Assembly (NCBI GenBank): GCA_039917105.1
Contig: JBDSKE010000251.1
Coordinates: 24,930-88,929, forward strand
Direction of reading: 5' to 3'
DNA from: CAIXRL01 sp039917105
Lineage (GTDB): Bacteria; Eisenbacteria; RBG-16-71-46
DNA length: 64,000 bases
Shown: piece after piece, positions 27,209-35,507 of the stretch
How positions within the stretch are numbered: position 1 is the stretch's first letter
Layout: every line of letters starts with the position of its first letter
Translations under genes and position numbers: made by a program
Notes under the pieces: model-generated
Database searches by the model: none
What the model saw: the letters and a program-made list of their open reading frames with translations, nothing else
What the model was told of the DNA's origin: nothing

Positions 27209-27877
27209 GTGAGTGTGAAGAATTTTCGCGGCACTCGTACCCCCGCTCTGCTGGCGACGCTGCTCCTGCTGGGAGCCAGTGGCCGCGTGGACGAAGCGCG
27301 CCTCGCATCACCTCCTCGATCACCGCGATTCGCACCGCCAACCTCGGGTGTGCTCCTGGCCGAGGACTTCTCGGCCATGGCGATCGCTCGGTCATGGCAC
27401 CCGGATCGCGAAGGAGTCTGGACCGTCTCGCGGGGAATGTTGCGCGCCGACCTGCCCGATGTGAAGCAACTGCGTTCGCTCATCCGCGCGGGCGACTCCA
27501 CCTGGACCGACTACGCCGTCGATATCGATGTCTGCATGATGCGCGGGGTCGACAAGGGTGTGATCGTCCGCCTCGAAGGCGAGTCCGGAATCGGAGTGGA
27601 CTTGCGCAGCGGCTCCTATCAGGACGTCGTCATGTATCTGCGTGAATGGCCCATGGGCAAGGCCCAGGCGACGAACGCGAACGGCGCGTGGAACCACCTG
27701 CGTGTTGAGATCCGGAGCAATCGTGTGCGCGTGTCGGTCAACGGGGAGATTCGCCTCGAGCGCCACGATCGCCGCAATGCGCGTCCGCGTGGCGGGATCG
27801 CGCTGCCGGCGTATACGGGCGGGGTGGGCCAATGCACCACCTACTACGACAATGTGGTGGTGACGAGACTGGACTGA
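27209..27877 (+). CDS. Exported DUF1080/LamG-like carbohydrate-binding-type protein
   Basis: About 222 residues. The frame is open from 27008, but the first 67 codons overlap the arginase start and look non-coding; GTG at 27209 (or 27215) places a signal peptide ('RTPALLATLLLLGASG') at the N-terminus. The mature part reads as one concanavalin-like jelly roll: 'LLAEDFSAMAIARSWHP', 'VWTVSRGMLRADLPD', 'WTDYAVDIDVCMM', 'RVSVNGEIRLERHD' and 'YYDNVVVTRLD'. This is the strand pattern of DUF1080 (3-keto-disaccharide hydrolase-like) and LamG domains. Catalytic residues cannot be assigned. Its stop lies in a palindrome shared with the convergent lipoprotein gene. Confidence 0.75.
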   Translation: MSVKNFRGTRTPALLATLLLLGASGRVDEARLASPPRSPRFAPPTSGVLLAEDFSAMAIARSWHPDREGVWTVSRGMLRADLPDVKQLRSLIRAGDSTWTDYAVDIDVCMMRGVDKGVIVRLEGESGIGVDLRSGSYQDVVMYLREWPMGKAQATNANGAWNHLRVEIRSNRVRVSVNGEIRLERHDRRNARPRGGIALPAYTGGVGQCTTYYDNVVVTRLD

Positions 27878-27889
27878 GCCGCGCTCAGT
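27873..27889. terminator. Perfect palindrome spanning two convergent stop codons
   Basis: ACTGAGC (27873-27879), loop CGC, GCTCAGT (27883-27889). The TGA at 27875-27877 (plus strand) and the TGA at 27887-27885 (minus strand) lie in opposite arms. The genes are only seven bases apart, so this hairpin is the only place for a bidirectional terminator; it lacks a T-run. Confidence 0.4.
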
Positions 27890-28697
27890 GTCGGGACAGC
27901 GGCACGGTGGACCCGAGCCATTTGCCCGTGTCCATGTGGCTATCGCCGACGAGCAGTGTGTCCGCTGGCCCACGCGCTCCCCGCGGTAGCCGGATGGCGA
28001 ACTCACCCCAGGTCTGGGTGTAATCGGCCGAGTTCGTGAAAGTATCGCGCGGCGCCGCGCCGCGGATGTGGATCTCCACATTGGCCTCGAATGGACGGCC
28101 GTAGCCTTCGATTGCAAGGGTATCCGAGTCGTCTCCCGGGCGCGGCCACAGCAGCACAGTCGAGGAGCCCTTGTCCGCGACCGCCGGGAGCGCGACACCC
28201 CCGCGACGCAGATGCACCGTGAGCGGGGCTTCCCCCTCGCCGAATGCCGCACGCACGCTTGCAGGCTGGGCCAAATGCAGGTCGAGCGCCATCGAACCAT
28301 CCAATCGGCGCACCACGAAAGCTCGTGAGACCAACCCCGATTCGAAGGTCTTGTCCGTGAAGGACCACTTGGTCACGGTGATCGGCAGTTGGATGCGCAG
28401 CACCCGCACCTCGGGGCGGAACACCACGCTGCTCCCGGCGGGATGCCCGACGGGCGCTCCCGAGGCGTTCTCGAACGACACGATGATCGTGGTGACACTG
28501 TCGGAATGCAGGCTCGCGATTCCCGAGATGCTGACCTCGCCGGAGTCGCCTTCGGCCGCCAGCGCGACCGGGCCAGAGCGCACCCATCCGTCCGCACTGA
28601 CGTGAGTGTCTGAAGGAGCCTTGTCTTCGCGACGCGGCGCGGAGCAACCCGCGAGCACCACAAGGAGCACCAGCACGGACCACAATGGAATCTTCAT
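27885..28697 (-). CDS. Lipoprotein with a C-terminal Gmad2-like domain
   Basis: A 270-residue exported lipoprotein: signal 'MKIPLWSVLVLLVVLAGC', lipidated Cys18. Mid-region 'VTKWSFTDKTFESGLVSRA' is of unknown type. The C-terminal 90 residues ('LAIEGYGRPFEANVEIHI', 'DTFTNSADYTQTWGEFAIRL', 'LVGDSHMDTGKW') follow the pattern of Gmad2, an immunoglobulin-like domain first described in spore-germination proteins and present in many secreted proteins: 'G x x x x FEANV', 'GxF', and an 'F/VG D S S/H' end. ATG at 28697 overlaps the stop of the P1B-4 ATPase by four bases, so it is made together with that metal pump. It could be a periplasmic metal-handling or envelope partner; no metal-binding cluster is evident. 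Confidence 0.75.
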   Translation of the reverse strand: MKIPLWSVLVLLVVLAGCSAPRREDKAPSDTHVSADGWVRSGPVALAAEGDSGEVSISGIASLHSDSVTTIIVSFENASGAPVGHPAGSSVVFRPEVRVLRIQLPITVTKWSFTDKTFESGLVSRAFVVRRLDGSMALDLHLAQPASVRAAFGEGEAPLTVHLRRGGVALPAVADKGSSTVLLWPRPGDDSDTLAIEGYGRPFEANVEIHIRGAAPRDTFTNSADYTQTWGEFAIRLPRGARGPADTLLVGDSHMDTGKWLGSTVPLSRH

Positions 28698-31066
28698 CTG
28701 CGTCTTCCCCCCAGCAGCCGAAGGCCATTCAGGATGACAATGACGGTGCTGCCTTCATGACCGGAGACGGCCACGGGCAGTTTGAGCGCTCCGAACGGTG
28801 TGTGTTGTCCCACGAACACCCAGGCCACGAGCGTCAGCATGACGCCGGTGGCGATGATCAGATTCTGTTGCACCACCGCCCGAGCGCGCCGGGCCAGGCC
28901 GAGTGCGTAGGGCAGCGAACGCAGGTCGTCGGCCATGAGCACGACATCGGCACTCTCCATCGCAGCATCGCTGCCGATGCCTCCCATGGCGATTCCGACG
29001 CTCGCACGGGACAGCGCCGGCGCGTCGTTGACGCCGTCCCCGATCATCGCCACGGGTCCATACTTCGCTTCGAGTTCGCCGATGAGGCGCACCTTGTCCT
29101 CGGGCATGAGCTGGCCATGCTGCTCGTCGACGCCGGTGCGCCGCGCGATCGCTTGCACGGTCTGGTGGCTGTCACCCGACAAAAGGGCCAAATGCTGCAC
29201 CCCTTCCCCACGCAGTTCCATGAGCGTCGAAGCGGCGGTCGCGCGCAACTGATCCGCGGCTGCGATCACCCCCCAACGGCCATCACGATGCACGATCATG
29301 GCCGTCTTGGCATCGCCATTGAATGTGTTCACCCGTTCGAGCGCCGCGGCAGGCGCCGGCCGGCCCAGCATCACGAACAGGTCGGGCGTGCCCACCTCGA
29401 TGCTCACGCCACGGTGGACGGCCACCAAGCCCTTGCCCATTTGATTCGTCAACGCCTCGGCTGCTTCGACCACCAGGCCGCGTGATTCGGCTGCACGTAC
29501 GACCGCCTGAGCGAGCGGGTGTTGGGACCGTTTCTCCGCCGAGGCCGCCCAGTCCAGAAGTTCGGTCTCGGTCACGCCATCGAGCGGCGCCACATCGGTG
29601 ACTTCGAACCGTCCGTGCGTGAGCGTCCCGGTCTTATCGAATGCCACGACCTTCACGCGCCCCAACGCCTCGATGTAGGCCCCGCCTTTGAACAGGATTC
29701 CGTTGCGCGCAGCATTCGCGATGGCCGAGAGGATGGTCGCCGGCGTGGCGATCACCAACGCGCACGGGGATGCGACCACAAGGAGCGTCATGGCGCGATA
29801 GAACGAGGTGTTCCAATCCGCGCCCATCAAGAACGGCGGCACGAACAGCATGAGTGCCGATCCGAAGATGACGACGATGGTGTAGTAACGCCCTACCCAG
29901 TCCGCCATCTCCTCGGTCTTGGACTTCTGTGCCTGCGCCTGTTCCACCAACTGCACGATACGAGCGAGCGCGGTGTCCCCCGCCGCGCGTGTGGCCGTGA
30001 TCTCGAGTGCGCCCTGCTGATTGAGCGTTCCCGCGAAAACCATGTCGTTGACGTTCTTCTCGACCGGCACGGATTCACCGGTCAGACTGGACTGGTCGAT
30101 CAGCGAGGCGCCCAGCGTCACCACCCCGTCCACCGGTAAGGCCTCGCCGGGTTTGACGATACAAACCTCTCCGATCCGCACGGATTCTGCTTCGACCTCG
30201 AACTCGCGGCCGTCGCGGCGCACCAGCGCCCGAGCGGGGCGAAGTTTGAGCAGCGCGTGCAGGGCGTGGCGCGTCCGCCCCAAGGTGTAAACCTCGAGCG
30301 TGTTGCTCAAGGAGAACAGGAACATCAGGACCGCCGCCTCGGGCAGATAGCGCAGATGGTCGATCGAGCCTGCGCCGACTGCGGCCAGGATCATCAACAG
30401 GTTCACGTCGAACCGGAACCTCGCCAGCGATTCGATGGTCCCCTTTGCGGCGAACCATCCGCCGCTCACAGCTGCCATGATATACGCCGCATGGCGCGAC
30501 CACGCCGGGAAGCTCGTGCGTTCGAGCGCCATGCCGCTGATCAACAGGACGAGGCACACACCGGTGAGGATGACCATGGCGCGGCCCTCGCTCGCCTTCT
30601 CCTGTTCCTCCGGAGTATTGCGAGCGCCCCAGGGCTTGGTGGCCAGCGGTCGCACCACCTCGGCGACGTCGTGAGGCTCGTTGCGACGCGACAGCCGAAC
30701 ACGTCCCGCGGTCGCCGAGGCGTCGAACTCCGGTTGATCTTCTGGCTGCAGGTGGCCCAAGCGCAGGGCGCATTCCGAGCATGCCTCAAGACTGTCGCGC
30801 TTCTCGCAAACGGTGACGCGCTCGGCGAATACTGACCCCACCTCCGCGGCGAGGATGTCGAGTTCCTCGGGCGTGAGCTTGGTGGGCTCGTACCGCACGC
30901 GCAAAGTGGACTCACGGAAGTCCGCCTCGAGCGTGACGACTCCGGGTTGGGCGCGCAGGCGATCGGCCAGGATCTCGAGACAGCCTGCGTCCCCGGGTGG
31001 GATTGGAGGGTGGGTTGGACGCAGCGTTGGCGCGGGGCTATGGCCCTGATGCAAGAGGCGGGTCAT
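28694..31066 (-). CDS. P1B-4-type heavy-metal-exporting ATPase
   Basis: A 790-residue P-type ATPase. The phosphorylated Asp is D477 in 'AFDKTGTLTHGRF', with 'TGESVPVEKN' (actuator) and 'MIGDGVNDAPAL' (hinge). TM4 carries 'ASPCALVIATP' (S433-P-C435), not CPC, and the last helix carries 'SGHEGSTV' (H770): the SPC plus HEGxT pair defines subgroup P1B-4 (CoaT/CtpD/PfeT), exporters of Co2+, Fe2+ or related divalent ions, not the Zn/Cd or Cu pumps. The N-terminus has His residues ('HQGHSP'), an HMA-like ferredoxin fold lacking CxxC ('GDAGCLEILADRL'), and a Cys patch ('TVCEKRDSLEACSEC') that may sense or bind metal. ATG at 31066 preferred to 31084. Overlaps the lipoprotein gene. Confidence 0.92.
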   Translation of the reverse strand: MTRLLHQGHSPAPTLRPTHPPIPPGDAGCLEILADRLRAQPGVVTLEADFRESTLRVRYEPTKLTPEELDILAAEVGSVFAERVTVCEKRDSLEACSECALRLGHLQPEDQPEFDASATAGRVRLSRRNEPHDVAEVVRPLATKPWGARNTPEEQEKASEGRAMVILTGVCLVLLISGMALERTSFPAWSRHAAYIMAAVSGGWFAAKGTIESLARFRFDVNLLMILAAVGAGSIDHLRYLPEAAVLMFLFSLSNTLEVYTLGRTRHALHALLKLRPARALVRRDGREFEVEAESVRIGEVCIVKPGEALPVDGVVTLGASLIDQSSLTGESVPVEKNVNDMVFAGTLNQQGALEITATRAAGDTALARIVQLVEQAQAQKSKTEEMADWVGRYYTIVVIFGSALMLFVPPFLMGADWNTSFYRAMTLLVVASPCALVIATPATILSAIANAARNGILFKGGAYIEALGRVKVVAFDKTGTLTHGRFEVTDVAPLDGVTETELLDWAASAEKRSQHPLAQAVVRAAESRGLVVEAAEALTNQMGKGLVAVHRGVSIEVGTPDLFVMLGRPAPAAALERVNTFNGDAKTAMIVHRDGRWGVIAAADQLRATAASTLMELRGEGVQHLALLSGDSHQTVQAIARRTGVDEQHGQLMPEDKVRLIGELEAKYGPVAMIGDGVNDAPALSRASVGIAMGGIGSDAAMESADVVLMADDLRSLPYALGLARRARAVVQQNLIIATGVMLTLVAWVFVGQHTPFGALKLPVAVSGHEGSTVIVILNGLRLLGGRRR

Positions 31067-31102
31067 CACCCTGGCAGGATACACCGGGCCAGCGCCGAAG
31101 GC

Positions 31103-33892
31103 CTATCCTCGCACCTTCACCACGGCCCGCGTCCAGTGCCCACCGTCCGCGCCCAGTCGCACGAAGTAAACCCCGGCTCCTGCCACGCCTCCGTCACCGC
31201 GGCGACCATCCCACGTCATGCGTTGCACTCCAGCGCTCTGCCGCACACCGCGCGCCAGGACACGCACTTCGCGGCCGAGCACGTCGAAGACCACCAACTC
31301 CACTTCACTCGCGCGGACGAGCGTGAACTCCAGTTCAGTCGAATGCGAGAACGGATTGGGGCGCGCACCGCGCAACCCACTTGCCAACGCGATCTCGGGT
31401 CCCACGGCAACATTGCCCGGCGTTGATGCGGGGTTCGCAGGGTCGCTCCGCGCCAGGAGTTCGTCCGCATCGAGGAACCCATCCCGATCGCGATCCACGC
31501 CGAAGCGCAATCCACTTCCCACCGGTACGCCCATGACGGTGAGTTCGGCGCCCGTTCCTGCGAGCGCGGTCAACTGGGCCGTGCTCCATGCCGCTTCGCT
31601 CGCCAGGTCCGATTGCCATTGTCCGCTGCCGATGTGGCGCCAGCCGCGAGCGGAACCTGCCATGCGCCCCTTGGCGATCAAATCGCAGTTTCCCGCGGTG
31701 GACTGCAGCACCAGCGTGTCGAGCCGCGCGAGCACGGCAGACAGGGAACGATTCGTGCTGTCCAAAGTGACGACCGCTCCTACTGCGGGCGCCATGCCGG
31801 TGTTGAAAGAGAGCAGGAATGCTTCGAGGTCACGCCGAGAGTTGTCCGCAGCCGTGGCGGAGCCCGCGAACGTGAACACGGGCAGACGCAGGAAGGTCAC
31901 AAGATTGTCGAAGGCGCCATCGTGGGCGAATCCGAACCCCCGCTTGCTCACGACGCCGGTGGTATCCCGGAAGCCCCTCTTCGTGTACAAGTTCCGCAGA
32001 TGCGGGACCTTCATATCCTGAGCTGCGCGCAGCGCGACGCCGCTGATCAGCACGTTCGAGCCGCCATCTGCAGGCAAGTGGCACTGCGCGCAGCGCAAGG
32101 TCCCGTCGACCGGAGTGTCGGTGAAGAACGTCGCGCCGCGCACCGCGCTGGGCTGGCCCGGGGGTGCGTCGCGTAGCGTGTTATCGAGAAAGCGATTCGG
32201 ATTGGGCGGAAAGCGCAGCGCGCTGGCGAACGCACTGAACGCGACGAACTCGGAATCCGCCAACACTGCATTGCGTCCCAAGAGCGAGACGAAAGCCGGT
32301 TGGAACGCGTTCAGGTCATTCCGATCCCCACGCCAATGCAACAAGCCAGGGCGCATGGAGCGCAGGGTCTGCGTGACCATGGGCCCTTTCATCGGATGGA
32401 ACCCCACCAGTAAGGGATCCACTTGGCCGGGTGGTTTTGCCCCAAAAGTGCCGCGTGGATCACCCAGGTCCCACGCGACCTGGTCCATGTCCCCGAAGAG
32501 ATGGCAGCTCGCGCACGATTGATCGCCATGTCCCGAAGTGCGACCCCCATAGAACCAGCGCCGCCCGTTCACGACCTCATCCGGCGTGGGATCGAATCCC
32601 AGCGAGGTGACCGCAGCGCTCTTCAACGATCCCGCATCGAGTGTCTGCAATTCGCCGCGGAAACGCCCGAGCACATAGACGCGTGGGCGTGCCGGGTCCG
32701 CCAATACGCCGCTGGGCCCTTCGACCACGGGAACGCGCGCCCGCAATATCCCCGATGCCTGCACGACCGCGAGTCGCGCGGTCGCCATGGAAGTGACATA
32801 CAGCGACTGCCCATCGGGCGCCCAGTCCACCCCGGTGGGCATGCCGATCGCAGAATCCGCCTCACTGGCCGGTCCCGGCGTGACCGCGTAGTTGATGTGG
32901 GGATCGAGGTTCACGAGCGTGGCGGGTCCGCTCGTCGGCACCAGGCTGAGTCGCGTGTCCACGACGTGCCCACGCAGGTTGGGCTCGAACCGAACCGCGT
33001 TGCGCGCTTCGGTTCCTGAGGTGGCGAATGCGCCGGACACGGGGTCGACCGCGAGCCCAAGATTGGTCGCGGCGAGGTCCGTGACTGTGCGGTTGATCAC
33101 GCGAGTGTTGGCGTCGATCCGGGCAACATCCACTTCGGAGAGCGAATAACGGATCTTGCTGTTCCACAGGTGTCCCGACTCATCCCGCCAGTTCCCCTGC
33201 CCGTCCTGCTTCGCGATGAGCCCGGTGCGCGGCGCGGGCGGCAGACTCGGGCTCATGGAGGGCTGCGGCGGCGGCAACGAGTCCCCTGCTTCAGACTCAG
33301 ACAGGATCGTGGTGCGATTTCCCGAGGAGAGCACGGCAACGAACACCTGTTGGCCGTCGGCGCTGCGCGCCAATGCTCGCGGTTGCCTGCCCGGGATGGC
33401 CACGCGTGATGGCGCTGCGGAAAGGTTTGCGGGGTCGTACACCATCACCGCATCATCGCCGCTCACGCTCACGAACGCCCGTTCCGGCGTGCCAGCGAAC
33501 ACCACATCGGCCGGCTCATCGCCCACATGCAACGTTGCGCGCACATGCATGGTGTTGAGGTCCACGATGCTCACCGCGTCCGAGAGTTGGTTCACGACCC
33601 ACGCTTCGGTGTTCGAGCGTGCGCACACCGACACCGGCTCCAGCCCCACGGGCACGAATCCCACCCGCATGGGGACAGGTCCCGTCAGATCGAACACCGT
33701 CAGGCTGCCATCGGGAGTGTTCACCGCAAGCAAGCGCGTACCATCGGGCGTCAGCGCGAGCGGATGCACATGCGACGTCTCGAAGTGCACGAAGTCGGTG
33801 CTCGCCTGCTGTCGCGACAAGAGCTGCGTCGGCAGGAACGCAAGGCCCGCAACCAAGAGGAGCAGCAAGTAGAGGTAGGGGGAACGACGCAT
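31103..33892 (-). CDS. Exported beta-propeller / di-heme cytochrome c protein with C-terminal sorting domain
   Basis: A 929-residue exported protein. ATG at 33892 follows GGAG; the longer frame upstream lies antisense to tldD. A signal/anchor ('YLYLLLLLVAGLAFLP') is followed by YVTN-type propeller repeats (about 30-430; 'ALTPDGTRLLAVNTPDGSL', 'PEDVVF'-like blades). A cytochrome c peroxidase/MauG-like part (about 450-730) has two CxxCH heme motifs, C460-ASCH464 and C601-AQCH605, with 'VPHLRNLYTKRGFRDTTG' and 'GFGFAHDGAFDNL' downstream. The C-terminus is a FlgD-like sorting tail ('VVFDVLGREVRVLARG', 'GVYFVRLGADG'). It is probably a cell-surface redox protein, oxidising a surface substrate or passing electrons. 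No electron-transfer partner gene is adjacent. Confidence 0.88.
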   Translation of the reverse strand: MRRSPYLYLLLLLVAGLAFLPTQLLSRQQASTDFVHFETSHVHPLALTPDGTRLLAVNTPDGSLTVFDLTGPVPMRVGFVPVGLEPVSVCARSNTEAWVVNQLSDAVSIVDLNTMHVRATLHVGDEPADVVFAGTPERAFVSVSGDDAVMVYDPANLSAAPSRVAIPGRQPRALARSADGQQVFVAVLSSGNRTTILSESEAGDSLPPPQPSMSPSLPPAPRTGLIAKQDGQGNWRDESGHLWNSKIRYSLSEVDVARIDANTRVINRTVTDLAATNLGLAVDPVSGAFATSGTEARNAVRFEPNLRGHVVDTRLSLVPTSGPATLVNLDPHINYAVTPGPASEADSAIGMPTGVDWAPDGQSLYVTSMATARLAVVQASGILRARVPVVEGPSGVLADPARPRVYVLGRFRGELQTLDAGSLKSAAVTSLGFDPTPDEVVNGRRWFYGGRTSGHGDQSCASCHLFGDMDQVAWDLGDPRGTFGAKPPGQVDPLLVGFHPMKGPMVTQTLRSMRPGLLHWRGDRNDLNAFQPAFVSLLGRNAVLADSEFVAFSAFASALRFPPNPNRFLDNTLRDAPPGQPSAVRGATFFTDTPVDGTLRCAQCHLPADGGSNVLISGVALRAAQDMKVPHLRNLYTKRGFRDTTGVVSKRGFGFAHDGAFDNLVTFLRLPVFTFAGSATAADNSRRDLEAFLLSFNTGMAPAVGAVVTLDSTNRSLSAVLARLDTLVLQSTAGNCDLIAKGRMAGSARGWRHIGSGQWQSDLASEAAWSTAQLTALAGTGAELTVMGVPVGSGLRFGVDRDRDGFLDADELLARSDPANPASTPGNVAVGPEIALASGLRGARPNPFSHSTELEFTLVRASEVELVVFDVLGREVRVLARGVRQSAGVQRMTWDGRRGDGGVAGAGVYFVRLGADGGHWTRAVVKVRG

Positions 33893-34076
33893 GCAAGCTC
33901 CTGATGGGCACCCAGTCCATGAGTCGTGAGGACTTGGAGTGTAATGGGTGGGTGGGCCTGCCCGCCATGGAAAAACCACCGGGCTGAGCAGGGGAGCTGA
34001 TGGATTGGGTAGAATGTCCCAATCGACCGGACAACTCACTGCCCCCTCGGCCCCCGACCTCTTAAGGATACGACCC

Positions 34077-35507
34077 GTGCCCGACACCACCCCGCCCCTC
34101 TCGCAGTCCGTGCCACGCGAGCTCGTGGCCGAGCTGATCGCGATTGCCCGGTCCTCGGGCGCGCACTTCGCGGACGTCTTCGCCGAGCACACCGTGCTGC
34201 GCGGATTTGCATTCGACGAGGGTCGCTTGAAGACCGGTTCGTATTCGGTGCTGAACGGCGTCGGCGTGCGCGCCATCGTGGACGGGCAGACGGGGTACGC
34301 GTATGCCGATGGATTCGCACCCGCCGACCTGCGCGAGGCCGCGCGCGTTGCGGCGCGCATCGCGCGGGACGGCGCGGCGGGTGGCGCACCGACGGCGTTC
34401 CGCGTGGTCGATGCCCCTGCACCATTCACCCTACGCGAACCCGCGCCACTCGGGCTCGATGAAGCGAAGCAGGTCGAAATGCTTCGTCGCGCTGATGCCG
34501 CCGCGCGCGGACACGATGGCCGCGTGCGCGAAGTGAGTGTCTCCTTGGCCAGTTCGGCCAAGCGTTTCATGATTGCGAACAGCGAGGGGCTGTGGGCCGA
34601 GGATGCCACGTATCTGTCGCGCTTGGTCGTGAGCGCGCTGGCACTCGAGGGCGACCAGCGCCAGGAAGGCTTCGCGGCAGCCGGCGGCAGCGTCGAGGCG
34701 TCGTACTACGAGCGCGAGCGCACCCCGGAGTCCGTGGCCTTGGAAGCGGCCTCGAGCGCGGTGCTTCTGTTGTCGGCACGCGAGCCTGAGGCCGGTTCGT
34801 ACCCGGTGGTCGTGTGCAACGGCTGGGGTGGTGTCATGGTGCACGAGTGCTTCGGTCACAGTATGGAAGGCGACACCATCCGCAAGAAGTCGTCGATCCG
34901 CGCCACACAGCGGGGCCAACAGGTGGCGGCCAAGGGCGTGACCATCGTGGATTCCGGGCTGATACCCCATTCGCGCGGCTCATTCCGCGTGGACGACGAA
35001 GGTACACCGGCGCAGCGCACGGTACTCGTCGAGGACGGCATCCTCGTGGGCTACCTGTGGGACCGACTGAACGCGGTGCTCACGGGCAATGCGCTCACGG
35101 GAAATGGCCGACGCGCGTCGTACCGCGACTACCCCCTTTGCCGGATGACGAACACCTACATCGAACCGGGCGGGCAGACGCCCGAGGAGTTGATTGCCTC
35201 GGTGCAGCGCGGACTTTTCTGTAAGCGCCTGGGCGGCGGCTCCGTGAGCCCAGCGGATGGAAATTTCTCATTCCAAGTGACCGAAGCGTGGCGCATCGAG
35301 AACGGCAAGCTCACGCACCCGGTGCGCAACGCGACACTCGCGGGCAATGGCAATGACGCGATGCTGCGGATCGACGGTATCGCGAACGACCTGATGATCG
35401 ACGGCACCACGGGCTCATGTGGCAAGGATGGCCAGTGGAAGCCAGTCGGCGTGGGTCAGCCCACGGTACGGTTCAGTGGCATCAACGTTGGAGGGACGGC
35501 AGTATGA
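34077..35507 (+). CDS. tldD: Metalloprotease TldD
   Basis: A 476-residue catalytic subunit of the TldD/TldE peptidase, which trims peptides such as microcin B17 and CcdA in enterobacteria. The zinc motif HExxxH is intact (H256-E257-C-F-G-H261 in 'MVHECFGHSMEGD'). Other family marks: 'ERTPESVALEAASSAVLLL', 'IPHSRGSFRVDDEGTPAQR', 'LTGNGRRASYRDYPLCRMTNTY' and 'IDGTTGSCGKDGQ'. The frame opens at 33948, but GTG at 34077 has AAGGAT (34064-34069) at spacing 7 and gives the family length; ATG at 34014 is the alternative. Its stop overlaps the start of the partner gene (ATGA). The 184-base spacer upstream contains TAGAAT (34010-34015) as a possible -10. Confidence 0.95.
   Translation: MPDTTPPLSQSVPRELVAELIAIARSSGAHFADVFAEHTVLRGFAFDEGRLKTGSYSVLNGVGVRAIVDGQTGYAYADGFAPADLREAARVAARIARDGAAGGAPTAFRVVDAPAPFTLREPAPLGLDEAKQVEMLRRADAAARGHDGRVREVSVSLASSAKRFMIANSEGLWAEDATYLSRLVVSALALEGDQRQEGFAAAGGSVEASYYERERTPESVALEAASSAVLLLSAREPEAGSYPVVVCNGWGGVMVHECFGHSMEGDTIRKKSSIRATQRGQQVAAKGVTIVDSGLIPHSRGSFRVDDEGTPAQRTVLVEDGILVGYLWDRLNAVLTGNALTGNGRRASYRDYPLCRMTNTYIEPGGQTPEELIASVQRGLFCKRLGGGSVSPADGNFSFQVTEAWRIENGKLTHPVRNATLAGNGNDAMLRIDGIANDLMIDGTTGSCGKDGQWKPVGVGQPTVRFSGINVGGTAV

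Noticed and set aside
33893..34609. N-terminal extension of the propeller/cytochrome frame
   Set aside because: It overlaps tldD on the other strand; a signal peptide and GGAG place the start at 33892.
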